Part shown: in pieces, positions 25,741-33,545 of the stretch
How the letters are laid out: each line of letters starts with the position of its first letter
Position numbering within the stretch: position 1 is the first letter of the stretch
From: Pseudomonadota bacterium
GTDB taxonomy: Bacteria > Myxococcota_A > Polyangia > Polyangiales > Polyangiaceae
Assembly (NCBI GenBank): GCA_023431345.1
Contig: JAEYWK010000201.1
Location: 1-64,000, forward strand
Direction of reading: 5' to 3'
Length of the DNA stretch: 64,000 nt
The notes under the pieces: generated by a model
Told to the model about the DNA's origin: nothing
What the model saw: the letters and a program-made list of their open reading frames with translations, nothing else
Database searches by the model: none
Translations under genes and position numbers: made by a program

Positions 25741-26009
25741 CTCTGCTTCGGTGCACTGGCCAGCTGGTCAGGCATCGCGGCACCAGAGGGCGCCCGGCAA
25801 TCGTCCCGGGCCCTCTGATCAGCAGACGTGTGACTTTTGCTGGTTCGTTGCGGGCTAACTGCTCGTAACTGCTCGGCATTGTTTGCCATTCTCGGTCTCA
25901 ACAACCAAGAAGACGAGCTCAGGTAGGTCGCGCTCCTACATAAGCGCTGACCGAATAGGCCGTCGTGCGGGCTGGACCCGCGCGTCGGAGATGCAGAGGG
26001 AGAGACAAC
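25741..26009. other. Long nrdAB leader, no gene seen
   Basis: About 270 bases lie between the promoter and the nrdA start. They hold a hairpin with a one-base bulge at 25784-25817 and a 10-base direct repeat (TAACTGCTCG twice, near 25860). I see no short ORF with a good ribosome-binding site, and no known riboswitch pattern. Confidence 0.5.
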
Positions 26010-28445
26010 ATGGTGCAGGCTATTGGCGTCGGCGGACCGGTTTCGCAGACGGAAGAACGAGACGAAGCGGCGACCTCCAGCCGCAACAGCAGCGTCGAGC
26101 CCGCGACCGCGATGCGCGTGAAGAAGCGCAACGGCGAGGCGGAGCCGGTCGACGTGAACAAGATCGTCAAGGCGGTGAGCCGCAGCGCCGCCGGCCTTGG
26201 CCGCGTCGACTCGATGCGGGTCGCCCTCAAGACGATCGGCGGCTTGTTCGACGGAGCGACCACGCAAGCGCTCGACCAGCTCTCGATCCAGACCGCGGCC
26301 AGCCTGATCGCGGAGGAGCCAGAGTACTCGCGCTTGGCGGCGCGGCTGCTCGCCACCTACATCGACAAGGAAGTCACGCACCAAGACGTGCACTCCTTCT
26401 CGCAGTCGATCGGCCTCGGTCACCGCCTGGGCCTCGTGAACGATCGCGTGCTCGACTTCGTGACGCGCGCGCAGCGCAAGCTGAACGACGCCGTCGAGAA
26501 CGACAGGACGGATCGCTTCGAGTACTTCGGCCTGCGCACCGTCTACGACCGTTACCTGCTGCGGAACCCGAAGACGCGCCAGGTGATCGAGACCCCTCAG
26601 CACTTCTTCCTGCGCGTGGCCTGCGCGCTGTCGGAGACGGTGATGGAAGCGCTGCAGCTGTACCGGCTGTTCAGCTCGCTCGAGTACATCCCGAGCTCGC
26701 CGACGCTCTTCAACTCCGGCACTCGTCACGAGCAGCTCTCCAGCTGCTTCTTGCTGGATTCGCCGGGCGATCACCTGGAAGACATCTACAAGAAGTACAC
26801 GGACGTCGCGCTGCTCTCCAAGTTCTCGGGCGGTATCGGCCTCTCGTACACCCGCGTGCGCTCACGCGGCTCGCTGATCGAGTCGACCAACGGCTACTCG
26901 AGCGGCATCGTGCCCTGGCTGAAGACGCTGGACGCCTCCGTCGCGGCCGTGAACCAAGGCGGTAAGCGCAAGGGCGCCTGCGCCGTGTACCTCGAGCCCT
27001 GGCACGCCGACGTGGAAGAGTTCCTCGAGCTGCGCGACAACACGGGCGACGCCCAGCGCCGCACCCACAACCTGAACCTGGCCAACTGGATCAACGACCT
27101 GTTCATGCGCCGCGTCGAGAGCGACGGTGATTGGTCGCTGTTCGATCCGAAGGTCGTGCCGCACCTCACCGACCTGTTCGGTCCCGAGTTCGACGCCGCT
27201 TACGAGCAGGCGGAGGCGGAGGGGCTCGCCGTCAAGCAGGTGCGCGCGCGCGACCTGTACGCGCGCATGATGCGCACGCTGGCCGAGACCGGCAACGGCT
27301 GGATGACCTTCAAGGACAAGTCGAACCTGGCTTGCAACCAGACCGCGCTGCCCGGTCGCACCGTGCACCTTTCGAACCTCTGCACCGAGATCCTCGAGGT
27401 CACGTCCGACTCCGAGACGGCGGTGTGCAACCTCGGCTCGGTCAACCTGGCCCGCCACGTCACGCCCGAAGGCTTCGACTTCGAGAAGCTCGCGCGCACC
27501 GTGCACATCGCGATCCGCCAGCTCGACCGCGTGATCGACCTCAACTATTACCCGATCCCGCAGACCAAGACGTCGAACAACGCTTGGCGTCCGGTCGGGC
27601 TCGGCGTGATGGGCCTGCAGGACGTGCTGTTCGAGCTCAAGCTGCCGTTCGACTCGCAAGAAGCGCGCGACCTTTCGCGCTCCATCGCGGAAGAGATCTA
27701 CTTCCACGCCCTCACGGCGTCGTGCGACCTCGCCGCCGAGAAGGGCGCTCACCCGGCGTTCCTGGAGACGCGCGCGGCCAAAGGTGAGCTGCAGTTCGAC
27801 GCCTGGGGCGTGAAGCCGGAGGGCGAGCAGCGCTTCCAAGAGCTGCGCGAGCGCATCATGAAGGTGGGCCTGCGCAACTCGCTGATGATCGCGATCGCGC
27901 CGACCGCGACGATCGCCGCCATCGCCGGCTGCTACGAGTGCATCGAGCCGCAGGTCTCGAACCTGTTCAAGCGGGAGACGCTCTCGGGCGAGTTCTTGCA
28001 GGTGAACAAGTACCTGGTCGGGGACCTGGTGCGCCTGGGGCTGTGGACCGAAGAGACCCGCGCCAAGCTGAAGCACGCGGAGGGCTCGGTGCAATCGCTG
28101 ACCGAGCTGCCGGAGAACCTGCGCACGCTGTACCGCACCGCGTGGGAGCTGCCGATGCGCGCGCTCATCGACATGGCCGCCGATCGTGGCGCGTTCATCG
28201 ACCAGAGCCAGTCGCTCAACCTGTTCATCGAGTCGCCGAACATCGGGCAGCTCTCCAGCATGTACTTCTACGGCTGGAAGAAGGGCCTGAAGACGACGTA
28301 CTACCTGCGTTCGCGCCCGGCGACGCGTATTCAAAAGACGAGCGTCGCGCCCAGTGCGCCGGCGGTCGCCAAGAAAGAGTACACCGACGTCGAGAAGGTC
28401 GTCTGCTCGCTCGAGAATCCGGAAGCGTGCGAGGCCTGCCAATGA
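26010..28445 (+). CDS. nrdA: Class I ribonucleotide reductase, alpha subunit
   Basis: The protein has 811 residues and reduces ribonucleoside diphosphates to deoxy forms. An N-terminal ATP-cone (about 30-120, 'VKKRNGEAEPVDVNKIVKAVSR') gives dATP control. Active-site features are visible: 'SSCFLL' (first redox Cys), 'NLCTEILEVTSDSETAVCNLGSVNL' (the N-x-C-x-E radical site and second redox Cys) and the C-terminal shuttle 'CEACQ' (C-x-x-C). The ATG at 26010 has GGGAGA about 9 bases upstream. The nrdB start overlaps the stop (ATGA, 28442-28445). NrdR-type sites upstream point to repression by NrdR. Confidence 0.97.
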   Translation: MVQAIGVGGPVSQTEERDEAATSSRNSSVEPATAMRVKKRNGEAEPVDVNKIVKAVSRSAAGLGRVDSMRVALKTIGGLFDGATTQALDQLSIQTAASLIAEEPEYSRLAARLLATYIDKEVTHQDVHSFSQSIGLGHRLGLVNDRVLDFVTRAQRKLNDAVENDRTDRFEYFGLRTVYDRYLLRNPKTRQVIETPQHFFLRVACALSETVMEALQLYRLFSSLEYIPSSPTLFNSGTRHEQLSSCFLLDSPGDHLEDIYKKYTDVALLSKFSGGIGLSYTRVRSRGSLIESTNGYSSGIVPWLKTLDASVAAVNQGGKRKGACAVYLEPWHADVEEFLELRDNTGDAQRRTHNLNLANWINDLFMRRVESDGDWSLFDPKVVPHLTDLFGPEFDAAYEQAEAEGLAVKQVRARDLYARMMRTLAETGNGWMTFKDKSNLACNQTALPGRTVHLSNLCTEILEVTSDSETAVCNLGSVNLARHVTPEGFDFEKLARTVHIAIRQLDRVIDLNYYPIPQTKTSNNAWRPVGLGVMGLQDVLFELKLPFDSQEARDLSRSIAEEIYFHALTASCDLAAEKGAHPAFLETRAAKGELQFDAWGVKPEGEQRFQELRERIMKVGLRNSLMIAIAPTATIAAIAGCYECIEPQVSNLFKRETLSGEFLQVNKYLVGDLVRLGLWTEETRAKLKHAEGSVQSLTELPENLRTLYRTAWELPMRALIDMAADRGAFIDQSQSLNLFIESPNIGQLSSMYFYGWKKGLKTTYYLRSRPATRIQKTSVAPSAPAVAKKEYTDVEKVVCSLENPEACEACQ

Positions 28446-29464
28446 ACGCCCATCGTCGACCCGACAAGCTGCTCGATCCGGGGCTTTGCCTCTCGCTACG
28501 GCCGATGCAGTACCCGGCCTTCTACGAGATGTATCGTAGCGCCATCAAGAACACCTGGACGGTGGACGAGGTGGACTTCGCGAGCGACGTCGACGACATC
28601 CGCAAGAAGCTCGGGCCGCGCGAGCGCCACCTGATCGAGCGCTTGGTGGCCTTCTTCGCCACTGGCGACAGCATCGTCAGCAACAACCTCGTCCTCAACC
28701 TGTACAAGCACATCAACGCCCCCGAGGCGCGCATGTACTTGTCGCGCCAGCTGTACGAAGAAGCGCTGCACGTTCAGTTCTACCTGACGCTGCTCGACAC
28801 CTACATTCCCGATCACGACTCGCGCGCGAAGGCCTTCACGGCCATCGAGAACATCCCCAGCATCCGCAAGAAGGGTGAGTTCTGCTTCAAGTGGATCGAC
28901 TCGATCCAGCGCTTGAATCAGATCGAAACTCGCGAGCAGCGTCGTCAGTTCTTGATGAACCTGATCACCTTCGCGGCTGCCGTGGAGGGCTTGTTCTTCT
29001 TCGCCGCGTTCGCGTACGTCTATTACTTGCGCTCGCGCGGTCTCCTGCATGGCTTGGCCACCGGCACCAACTGGGTGTTCCGCGACGAGAGCTGCCACAT
29101 GCAGTTCGCCTTCGAAGTGGTGAAGCAGGTGCGCGAGCAAGAGCCGGACCTGTTCGACGCCGATATGCAGCGCGACGTGGTCAAAATGCTGGAAGAAGCC
29201 GTGGACTGCGAGACGCAGTTCGCGGAAGACCTGCTGGGCGAGGGCCTGGCGGGGCTGTCGCTGCGCGACGTGCGCGGCTACCTCGAGTACGTGGCCGATC
29301 AGCGGCTGCAGCAGCTCGACCTGCCCATCCACTACGGCACCAAGAACCCGCTATCGTTCATGGAGCTGCAAGACGTGCAAGAGCTGACGAACTTCTTCGA
29401 GCGCCGCGTCGCGTCGTACCAAGTGGGCGTCACCGGCGAAGTCACGCTCGACGGCGCCTTCTAG
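28442..29464 (+). CDS. nrdB: Class I ribonucleotide reductase, beta subunit
   Basis: The protein has 340 residues. It carries the diiron/tyrosyl radical cofactor for NrdA. Typical ligand helices are visible: 'ERHLIERLVAFFATGDSIV', 'RQLYEEALHVQFYLTLLDTYI' (E-x-x-H), 'AAVEGLFFFAAFAYVYYLRSRG' and 'WVFRDESCHMQFAFEVV' (E-x-x-H). The C-terminal tail that docks on NrdA is present but short. It is translationally coupled to nrdA through ATGA. Confidence 0.96.
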   Translation: MNAHRRPDKLLDPGLCLSLRPMQYPAFYEMYRSAIKNTWTVDEVDFASDVDDIRKKLGPRERHLIERLVAFFATGDSIVSNNLVLNLYKHINAPEARMYLSRQLYEEALHVQFYLTLLDTYIPDHDSRAKAFTAIENIPSIRKKGEFCFKWIDSIQRLNQIETREQRRQFLMNLITFAAAVEGLFFFAAFAYVYYLRSRGLLHGLATGTNWVFRDESCHMQFAFEVVKQVREQEPDLFDADMQRDVVKMLEEAVDCETQFAEDLLGEGLAGLSLRDVRGYLEYVADQRLQQLDLPIHYGTKNPLSFMELQDVQELTNFFERRVASYQVGVTGEVTLDGAF

Positions 29465-29485
29465 TCACTTCAACGGCTCGAGAGA

Positions 29486-29714
29486 TTTCCACAGGAAGGG
29501 TGCAAGGGTGGAAGGCGCAATTCTTGTTTGGGAGGCACCAAACAAGAATTCGCATCCGCCGAGCCGTGGCCGCTTACGCGAGCCCGAGCCCTTGATTGTC
29601 CCCGTGAGCTGAGGCCCCTGCGCAGCTCGAGGCGCCCCCACTCTGCTCTCCGGCGGCAGCCGATCCCCCCTGCTCTCTCCCCCTTCCAATCTTCCCCCCT
29701 TCCTGTGGCCTCTC
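29486..29714. repeat. Intergenic repeat with ~25-bp inverted ends
   Basis: The left arm begins TTTCCACAGGAAGGGTGCAA (29486) and continues AGGGTGGAAGG to 29515. The right arm (29679-29714) is its approximate reverse complement, ending CCTTCCTGTGGCCTCTC. No ORF fills the 160 bases between. The same arm sequences reappear at 48.1 and 48.5 kb, so this is a dispersed, MITE-like intergenic repeat family. Confidence 0.55.
29519..29550 (+). terminator. Perfect 13-bp hairpin downstream of nrdB
   Basis: AATTCTTGTTTGG-GAGGCA-CCAAACAAGAATT is a perfect 13-bp stem with a 6-base loop, AT-rich against a GC-rich background. It starts 55 bases after the nrdB stop. There is no T-run, but the stem could terminate or protect the nrdAB mRNA, or belong to the surrounding repeat element. 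Confidence 0.5.
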
Positions 29715-29751
29715 CCGACGGGCGCTTCAAGACGGGAAGGGCTTCGGAATT

Positions 29752-30324
29752 TTAGAGGGAGCTGAAGGCCCAACCGACTTTGGCGACGGCTTTTTCGCCG
29801 CTCAGGCCGAGGTCGAAGCGGGGACGGATGGCGTCGTGCTTGGGGTTCTTGGGGGCTTTGATCATCAACGTCACGCCGATGCCAACGCCAGCCGCGGCAA
29901 TGCCGGTGAGGACCCCGCTCGTGATCAGCAGCGCTTTGCGGCGCACGCCGTGCTCGGTGCAGCGCGCGTCACAGCTGCTGGGGTCGTTGCCGCGAGTCGC
30001 CGCGTAGCTCGTCGCGATCGCGCCGCCGGCGCTCAAGCCCCCGAGGCCGAACGCGATGAAGGTCGGCAGGCGCAAGCCGAGGATGCGCTTCTCGGGCGGT
30101 GGCGCGACCGCGGCTCTCAGGTCCGGCTCTATGAGCTGAAGCCGCGCTGGGGCGGGCAGCAGCTTTCTTTCGATGCCGGGGTTGACGTCGCCAGGCGGCG
30201 CCCCAGGTATTGACTCAGGCAGGGAGGGCTTCGGCGGTTCTGCGGCGCGTGCGCCATGTGCCACGCTGAGTAGAGAGCAGACGCAGCTGGCGAGCAGCCA
30301 GCGAGAGAGCCGGTTTCTATGCAT
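29752..30324 (-). CDS. Envelope protein with two C-terminal membrane helices (190 aa)
   Basis: A signal peptide ('WLLASCVCSLLSVAHGARA') is followed by a Pro-rich stretch and two hydrophobic helices ('PTFIAFGLGGLSAGGAIATSYAAT' and 'ALLITSGVLTGIAAAGVGIGVTLMI'). This two-helix end is typical of the C-terminal part of myxobacterial TPR/PEGA proteins, but neither TPR nor PEGA is present here. Function unknown. ATG 30324 was chosen because it makes the signal peptide N-terminal. A 16-bp perfect palindrome lies 95 bases upstream. Confidence 0.65.
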   Translation of the reverse strand: MHRNRLSRWLLASCVCSLLSVAHGARAAEPPKPSLPESIPGAPPGDVNPGIERKLLPAPARLQLIEPDLRAAVAPPPEKRILGLRLPTFIAFGLGGLSAGGAIATSYAATRGNDPSSCDARCTEHGVRRKALLITSGVLTGIAAAGVGIGVTLMIKAPKNPKHDAIRPRFDLGLSGEKAVAKVGWAFSSL

Positions 30325-30659
30325 GGATAGAGGTGTGGAAAGTGAGCGTCTAACCGGACGCTCACGCGCTGCGTGCTCCACCTCTCAACGGTAGAGCGAG
30401 CGCTCAGCGTAACAGGCTTCACACCTAGGTGTGATCTGAAAATGCACCGTGACACTCCGCAATCGGAAATGACTCTCGTGATCGCGCCGCTGATGATGCA
30501 CGCGAGTGGGCGCTCGCCTTAGCTCTGCATACATCGTGCGCGCGCTCGGCCTCGTGCGTCACGGCTCGTCGTCGTCACGCGTCACGGCTCGTCTGTCGTC
30601 GCGTGTCATGCGCGTCACGCACGCGTGCTGCAATCGTCCGTCGACGGTGCAGCGCCTCC
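30325..30659. other. Intergenic region with palindrome and direct repeat, no gene
   Basis: About 335 bases between the two minus-strand genes 29752-30324 and 30660-31343. It contains the palindrome at 30419-30434 and a 15-base direct repeat GCGTCACGGCTCGTC at 30556-30570 and 30579-30593 (period 23). No plausible coding frame. Confidence 0.6.
30419..30434. promoter_or_regulatory. Perfect 16-bp palindrome TCACACCTAGGTGTGA
   Basis: A perfect inverted repeat without spacer, upstream of the 29752-30324 gene. It has the size and symmetry of a homodimeric repressor operator, for instance of TetR or MarR type. No regulator gene is adjacent. Confidence 0.45.
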
Positions 30660-31343
30660 TTACCGCTCCGCGTTCGCCGCGCGACCTTGCATCGACGCGG
30701 AGCCCAGGATCGACACGCCTCGCGGCGCCGCGCGCACGCCGTCGAGCAGCGCCGCAGCCACATCAGCGGCCGCTACAGGTCGATACGTCGCCGGAATCAA
30801 TGACGAAATGGGCGCGAGCAGGCGCTCTGCCCAGCGCTCGCCCGCGCGGCGCGGCTGCCCCAACGCCGCGCGATCACCGAGGAGAAGCGAAGGCCGCGCG
30901 ATGACGACACTCTCGTACCCGAGTTGCGCGCTCGTCAGGGCCGCTTCTACTTCACCTTTCACGCGATTGTAGAAGACGCGCGAATCCGCGTCCGCGCCCA
31001 GCGCCGAGACGACGCCCAGCCGCGTCGCCCCCGCCTCACGCGCCTTGCGGGCCACCTCGAGCACGTAGTCGTGATCGACACGGCGAAAGGCCGCCTTCGA
31101 TCCCGCGACTTTGATGGTCGTGCCCAGAGCGATGAAGACATCATTGCACGCTGGCAACACCGGTAGAGCGTCGAAGTCCACGACGTGCTCGACCACTCGC
31201 GGCAATGGCGTCAGGCTGACGCGCCGCACCAGGCTGTGCACGCTCGCGTAATCAGAGCGACGCGAGAGCGCCCTCACCAGCTCGCGCCCGACGAGCCCGC
31301 TCGCCCCCACGATCAACGCCACGCGATCCTCGGCATCGGACAT
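30660..31343 (-). CDS. NAD(P)-binding atypical SDR (HTATIP2-like)
   Basis: The protein has 227 residues. The Rossmann motif is 'ALIVGASGLVGRELVRAL' near the N-terminus, followed by 'CNDVFIALGTTIKVAGSKAAFRRVDHDYVLEVARKAREAGATRLGVVSALGADADSRVFYNRVKGEVEAAL'. That pattern (the 'ALGTT' and 'NRVKGEVE' motifs with the Y-x-x-x-K pair) is typical of the HTATIP2/TIP30-like oxidoreductases found in many bacteria. Substrate unknown; likely a cytosolic NAD(P)H-dependent enzyme or chaperone-like protein. Confidence 0.88.
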   Translation of the reverse strand: MSDAEDRVALIVGASGLVGRELVRALSRRSDYASVHSLVRRVSLTPLPRVVEHVVDFDALPVLPACNDVFIALGTTIKVAGSKAAFRRVDHDYVLEVARKAREAGATRLGVVSALGADADSRVFYNRVKGEVEAALTSAQLGYESVVIARPSLLLGDRAALGQPRRAGERWAERLLAPISSLIPATYRPVAAADVAAALLDGVRAAPRGVSILGSASMQGRAANAER

Positions 31344-31492
31344 GGCCGCAGTCTGCCCCAGGTCGGGGCGCGACGCCCGGCATCACTCCACCGCGCCGCG
31401 TGGAGCGCGCGCCAGCCCGTCTTGCAGCGGGCATTGCTACGACGGAACCTCGCTCCTGCCCCCGGCGCGAGGCACGCTATGCTCGAGCGACC

Positions 31493-31765
31493 ATGTGCCG
31501 AAACATTCGCCCGCTGTTCAATTTCGAGCCGCCCGCCACGGACGAAGAGGTGTTCGCGGCGGCCCTCCAGTACGTGCGCAAAGTGAGCAACCAGCGCAAA
31601 CCCAGCGGGCGTAATCTCATCACCTTCGATCAGGCGGTCCAGCAGATCGCGGAGGTGACGCGGCGGCTGGTCGACTCGCTGGAGACGAACGCGCCACCGA
31701 AAAACCGCGAAGAAGAGGCGAGCAAGGCCAAAGCGCGCTCCGCCGTTCGCTTCGGCCGCGCTTGA
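31493..31765 (+). CDS. DUF2277 family protein (90 aa)
   Basis: A full-length DUF2277 protein: 'MCRNIRPLFNFEPPATDEEVFAAALQYVRKVS' at the start is the signature, with 'NQRKPSGRNLITFDQAVQQIAEVTRRLVDSL' after it. The basic C-terminus ('KAKARSAVRFGRA') is typical. Function is unknown in the family; it is a small cytosolic protein. It lies 40 bases before the AGMO-like gene, in the same direction. Confidence 0.92.
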   Translation: MCRNIRPLFNFEPPATDEEVFAAALQYVRKVSNQRKPSGRNLITFDQAVQQIAEVTRRLVDSLETNAPPKNREEEASKAKARSAVRFGRA

Positions 31766-31805
31766 GCGCCACGTCGATCGCTCTCGCCCAGGAAGCTGAA
31801 GGCCC

Positions 31806-32705
31806 GTGTCGAACCTGCTGATCTATTCCATCCCGGGCTTCCTCGCGCTGCTGCTCCTGGAGATGCTCTGGACGCGCCGGCTGCGGCGCGAGGGCCGCGC
31901 GCTGCTCGGCTATGAAAAGAAGGACACCGTGGCCAGCCTGGCCATGGGCATCGGCAACGTCGCGATCAGCGCGCTTACCACGCTCGGCGCGCTCGCGCTC
32001 TGGAGCTGGGGCTACGAGCACCGCGTCGCTTCGCTGGGTGATCCGCGCTCCGCCGGCTCTTGGGTCTTGCTCTTCTTCGCGGAGGACCTTTGCTATTACT
32101 GGTTTCACCGCTCCCATCACGAGGTACGGCTGCTTTGGGCCGCGCACGTCAACCACCACAGCAGCCAGTACTTCAACCTGTCGACCGCGCTGCGTCAGCC
32201 TTGGTTCACCCCCCTGACCGGTCCTGTCTTCTGGCTGCCGCTGGCTCTGCTCGGCTACGGGCCGCCGATGATCCTGACCGCGCAAGCCATCAGCCTCATC
32301 TACCAATTTTGGATCCATACCGAGGCGGTCAAGACGCTGCCGGCGGCGCTCGAGTGGGTGCTCAATACGCCGTCCCATCACCGCGTGCACCACGGCAAGA
32401 ACGTGCGCTACCTCGATCGCAACCACGGAGGCGTGCTGATCGTCTGGGACCGCCTCTTCGGTACTTTCGCCCGTGAGGACGCGCGCGAGCCAGTGCGCTA
32501 CGGCATCACGCACGACATCGAGACGTTCAACCCGCTCCGCATCGCCGTTCACGAGCTCGTGGCGCTCGCGCGCGACGTGCGCCGCGCGACCTCGCTCAGG
32601 AGCGCCCTCGGATACGTGTTCGCGCCTCCGGGCTGGAGCCCCGACGGGACCAGCCTGACCGCGGCCCAGCTCAGGCGGTCAGAGCGACACAATTCCGGGA
32701 CGTGA
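31806..32705 (+). CDS. Fatty-acid hydroxylase superfamily protein, AGMO-like
   Basis: The protein has 299 residues with about five membrane helices and the eight-His diiron motif of the sterol desaturase/fatty-acid hydroxylase superfamily: 'YYWFHRSHHE', 'HVNHHSSQYFNLSTALRQ' and 'LNTPSHHRVHHGKN'. The long matches 'NLSTALRQPW', 'YQFWIHTEAVKTLPAALEWVLNTPSHHRVHHGKNVRYLDRNHGG' and 'IVWDRLFGTF' are the same as those that define animal alkylglycerol monooxygenase (AGMO, TMEM195), which cleaves the ether bond of alkyl glycerols using tetrahydrobiopterin. I therefore favour an AGMO-like role over sterol desaturation. It starts at a GTG and is followed by carF after 105 bases. Confidence 0.85.
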   Translation: MSNLLIYSIPGFLALLLLEMLWTRRLRREGRALLGYEKKDTVASLAMGIGNVAISALTTLGALALWSWGYEHRVASLGDPRSAGSWVLLFFAEDLCYYWFHRSHHEVRLLWAAHVNHHSSQYFNLSTALRQPWFTPLTGPVFWLPLALLGYGPPMILTAQAISLIYQFWIHTEAVKTLPAALEWVLNTPSHHRVHHGKNVRYLDRNHGGVLIVWDRLFGTFAREDAREPVRYGITHDIETFNPLRIAVHELVALARDVRRATSLRSALGYVFAPPGWSPDGTSLTAAQLRRSERHNSGT

Positions 32706-32810
32706 AGGCGGCGGCTGCCGTCTTTGGCTGCGGGGCCGACGCATTCGGCGAGCGGCGCAGCGAACGAGGCGTCCGCGTCGCGCGGCCGCTCGTATAGAAT
32801 AACGGGCTCG

Positions 32811-33524
32811 ATGTTGGGATCTTCTCGTTCCTTACCTGGGGACGCGGCGGAGCTGACGCCACGCGCCGCCCCCAAGCCGGCCTACTCCTACGCTCGTTCC
32901 CACCGAGTCCTGGAGATCTGCGGCTTGCTCGCGGCCGCGACGATGACGGTGGTCACGGGCATCCTCGCGTATCGCGCCCTGCCGAGCGGCGGGGTTTGGC
33001 TCGCAGCGCTGTGCTGCTTCGCCGGCCTCTGCTTGGCTGATTTCATCTCCGGCGTCGTGCACTGGGCGGCCGACACCTATGGCTCGCCGAAGCTGCCGAT
33101 TTTCGGCGGCTTCGTGCGCACGTTCCGCGAGCACCACGCCGATCAAGTCGACATCACGCGCCACGATTTCATCGAGACCAACGGCGACGTGTGCATTTTC
33201 AGCTCACCCGTTCACTTCGTGCTTCTGCTGCTGGTCGAAGATCCGTTCGTGCTCTCCTGCGTCTTCGGCGTTTTCGTGGGGAGCTACACCAACTCGCAAA
33301 TTCACAAATGGGCGCACGCTGCCGAGCGCCCCTGGCTGATTCGAGCGTGCCAGCGCACGCGCGCCTTCTTGTCGCCCGGGCATCACTCCCAGCACCACTC
33401 GGGGCCGCACCTCACGCATTATTGCATCACCACGGGCTGGATGAATCCGCTGCTCGACGGCATCGGTTTCTTCCGGAAGCTCGAGCGGCTGCTGCTCAAG
33501 CTCGGCTTGCAGCGAACGACTTGA
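32811..33524 (+). CDS. carF: CarF-type plasmanylethanolamine desaturase
   Basis: The protein has 237 residues, four membrane helices and the CarF/TMEM189 (PEDS1) His pattern: 'GVVHWAADTYGSPKLPIFGGFVRTFREHHADQVDITRHDFIETNGD', 'NSQIHKWAHAAERPW' and 'LSPGHHSQHHSGPHLTHYCITTGWMNPLLD'. CarF makes the vinyl-ether double bond of plasmalogens; in Myxococcus xanthus it is needed for the blue-light carotenoid response through singlet oxygen. The ATG at 32811 is preceded by a -10-like TATAGAAT at 32793. The neighbouring AGMO-like gene suggests a small ether-lipid unit. It converges with the propeller lipoprotein gene. Confidence 0.92.
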   Translation: MLGSSRSLPGDAAELTPRAAPKPAYSYARSHRVLEICGLLAAATMTVVTGILAYRALPSGGVWLAALCCFAGLCLADFISGVVHWAADTYGSPKLPIFGGFVRTFREHHADQVDITRHDFIETNGDVCIFSSPVHFVLLLLVEDPFVLSCVFGVFVGSYTNSQIHKWAHAAERPWLIRACQRTRAFLSPGHHSQHHSGPHLTHYCITTGWMNPLLDGIGFFRKLERLLLKLGLQRTT

Positions 33525-33545
33525 CGAGAGCCGCCGCGCGCGGCC

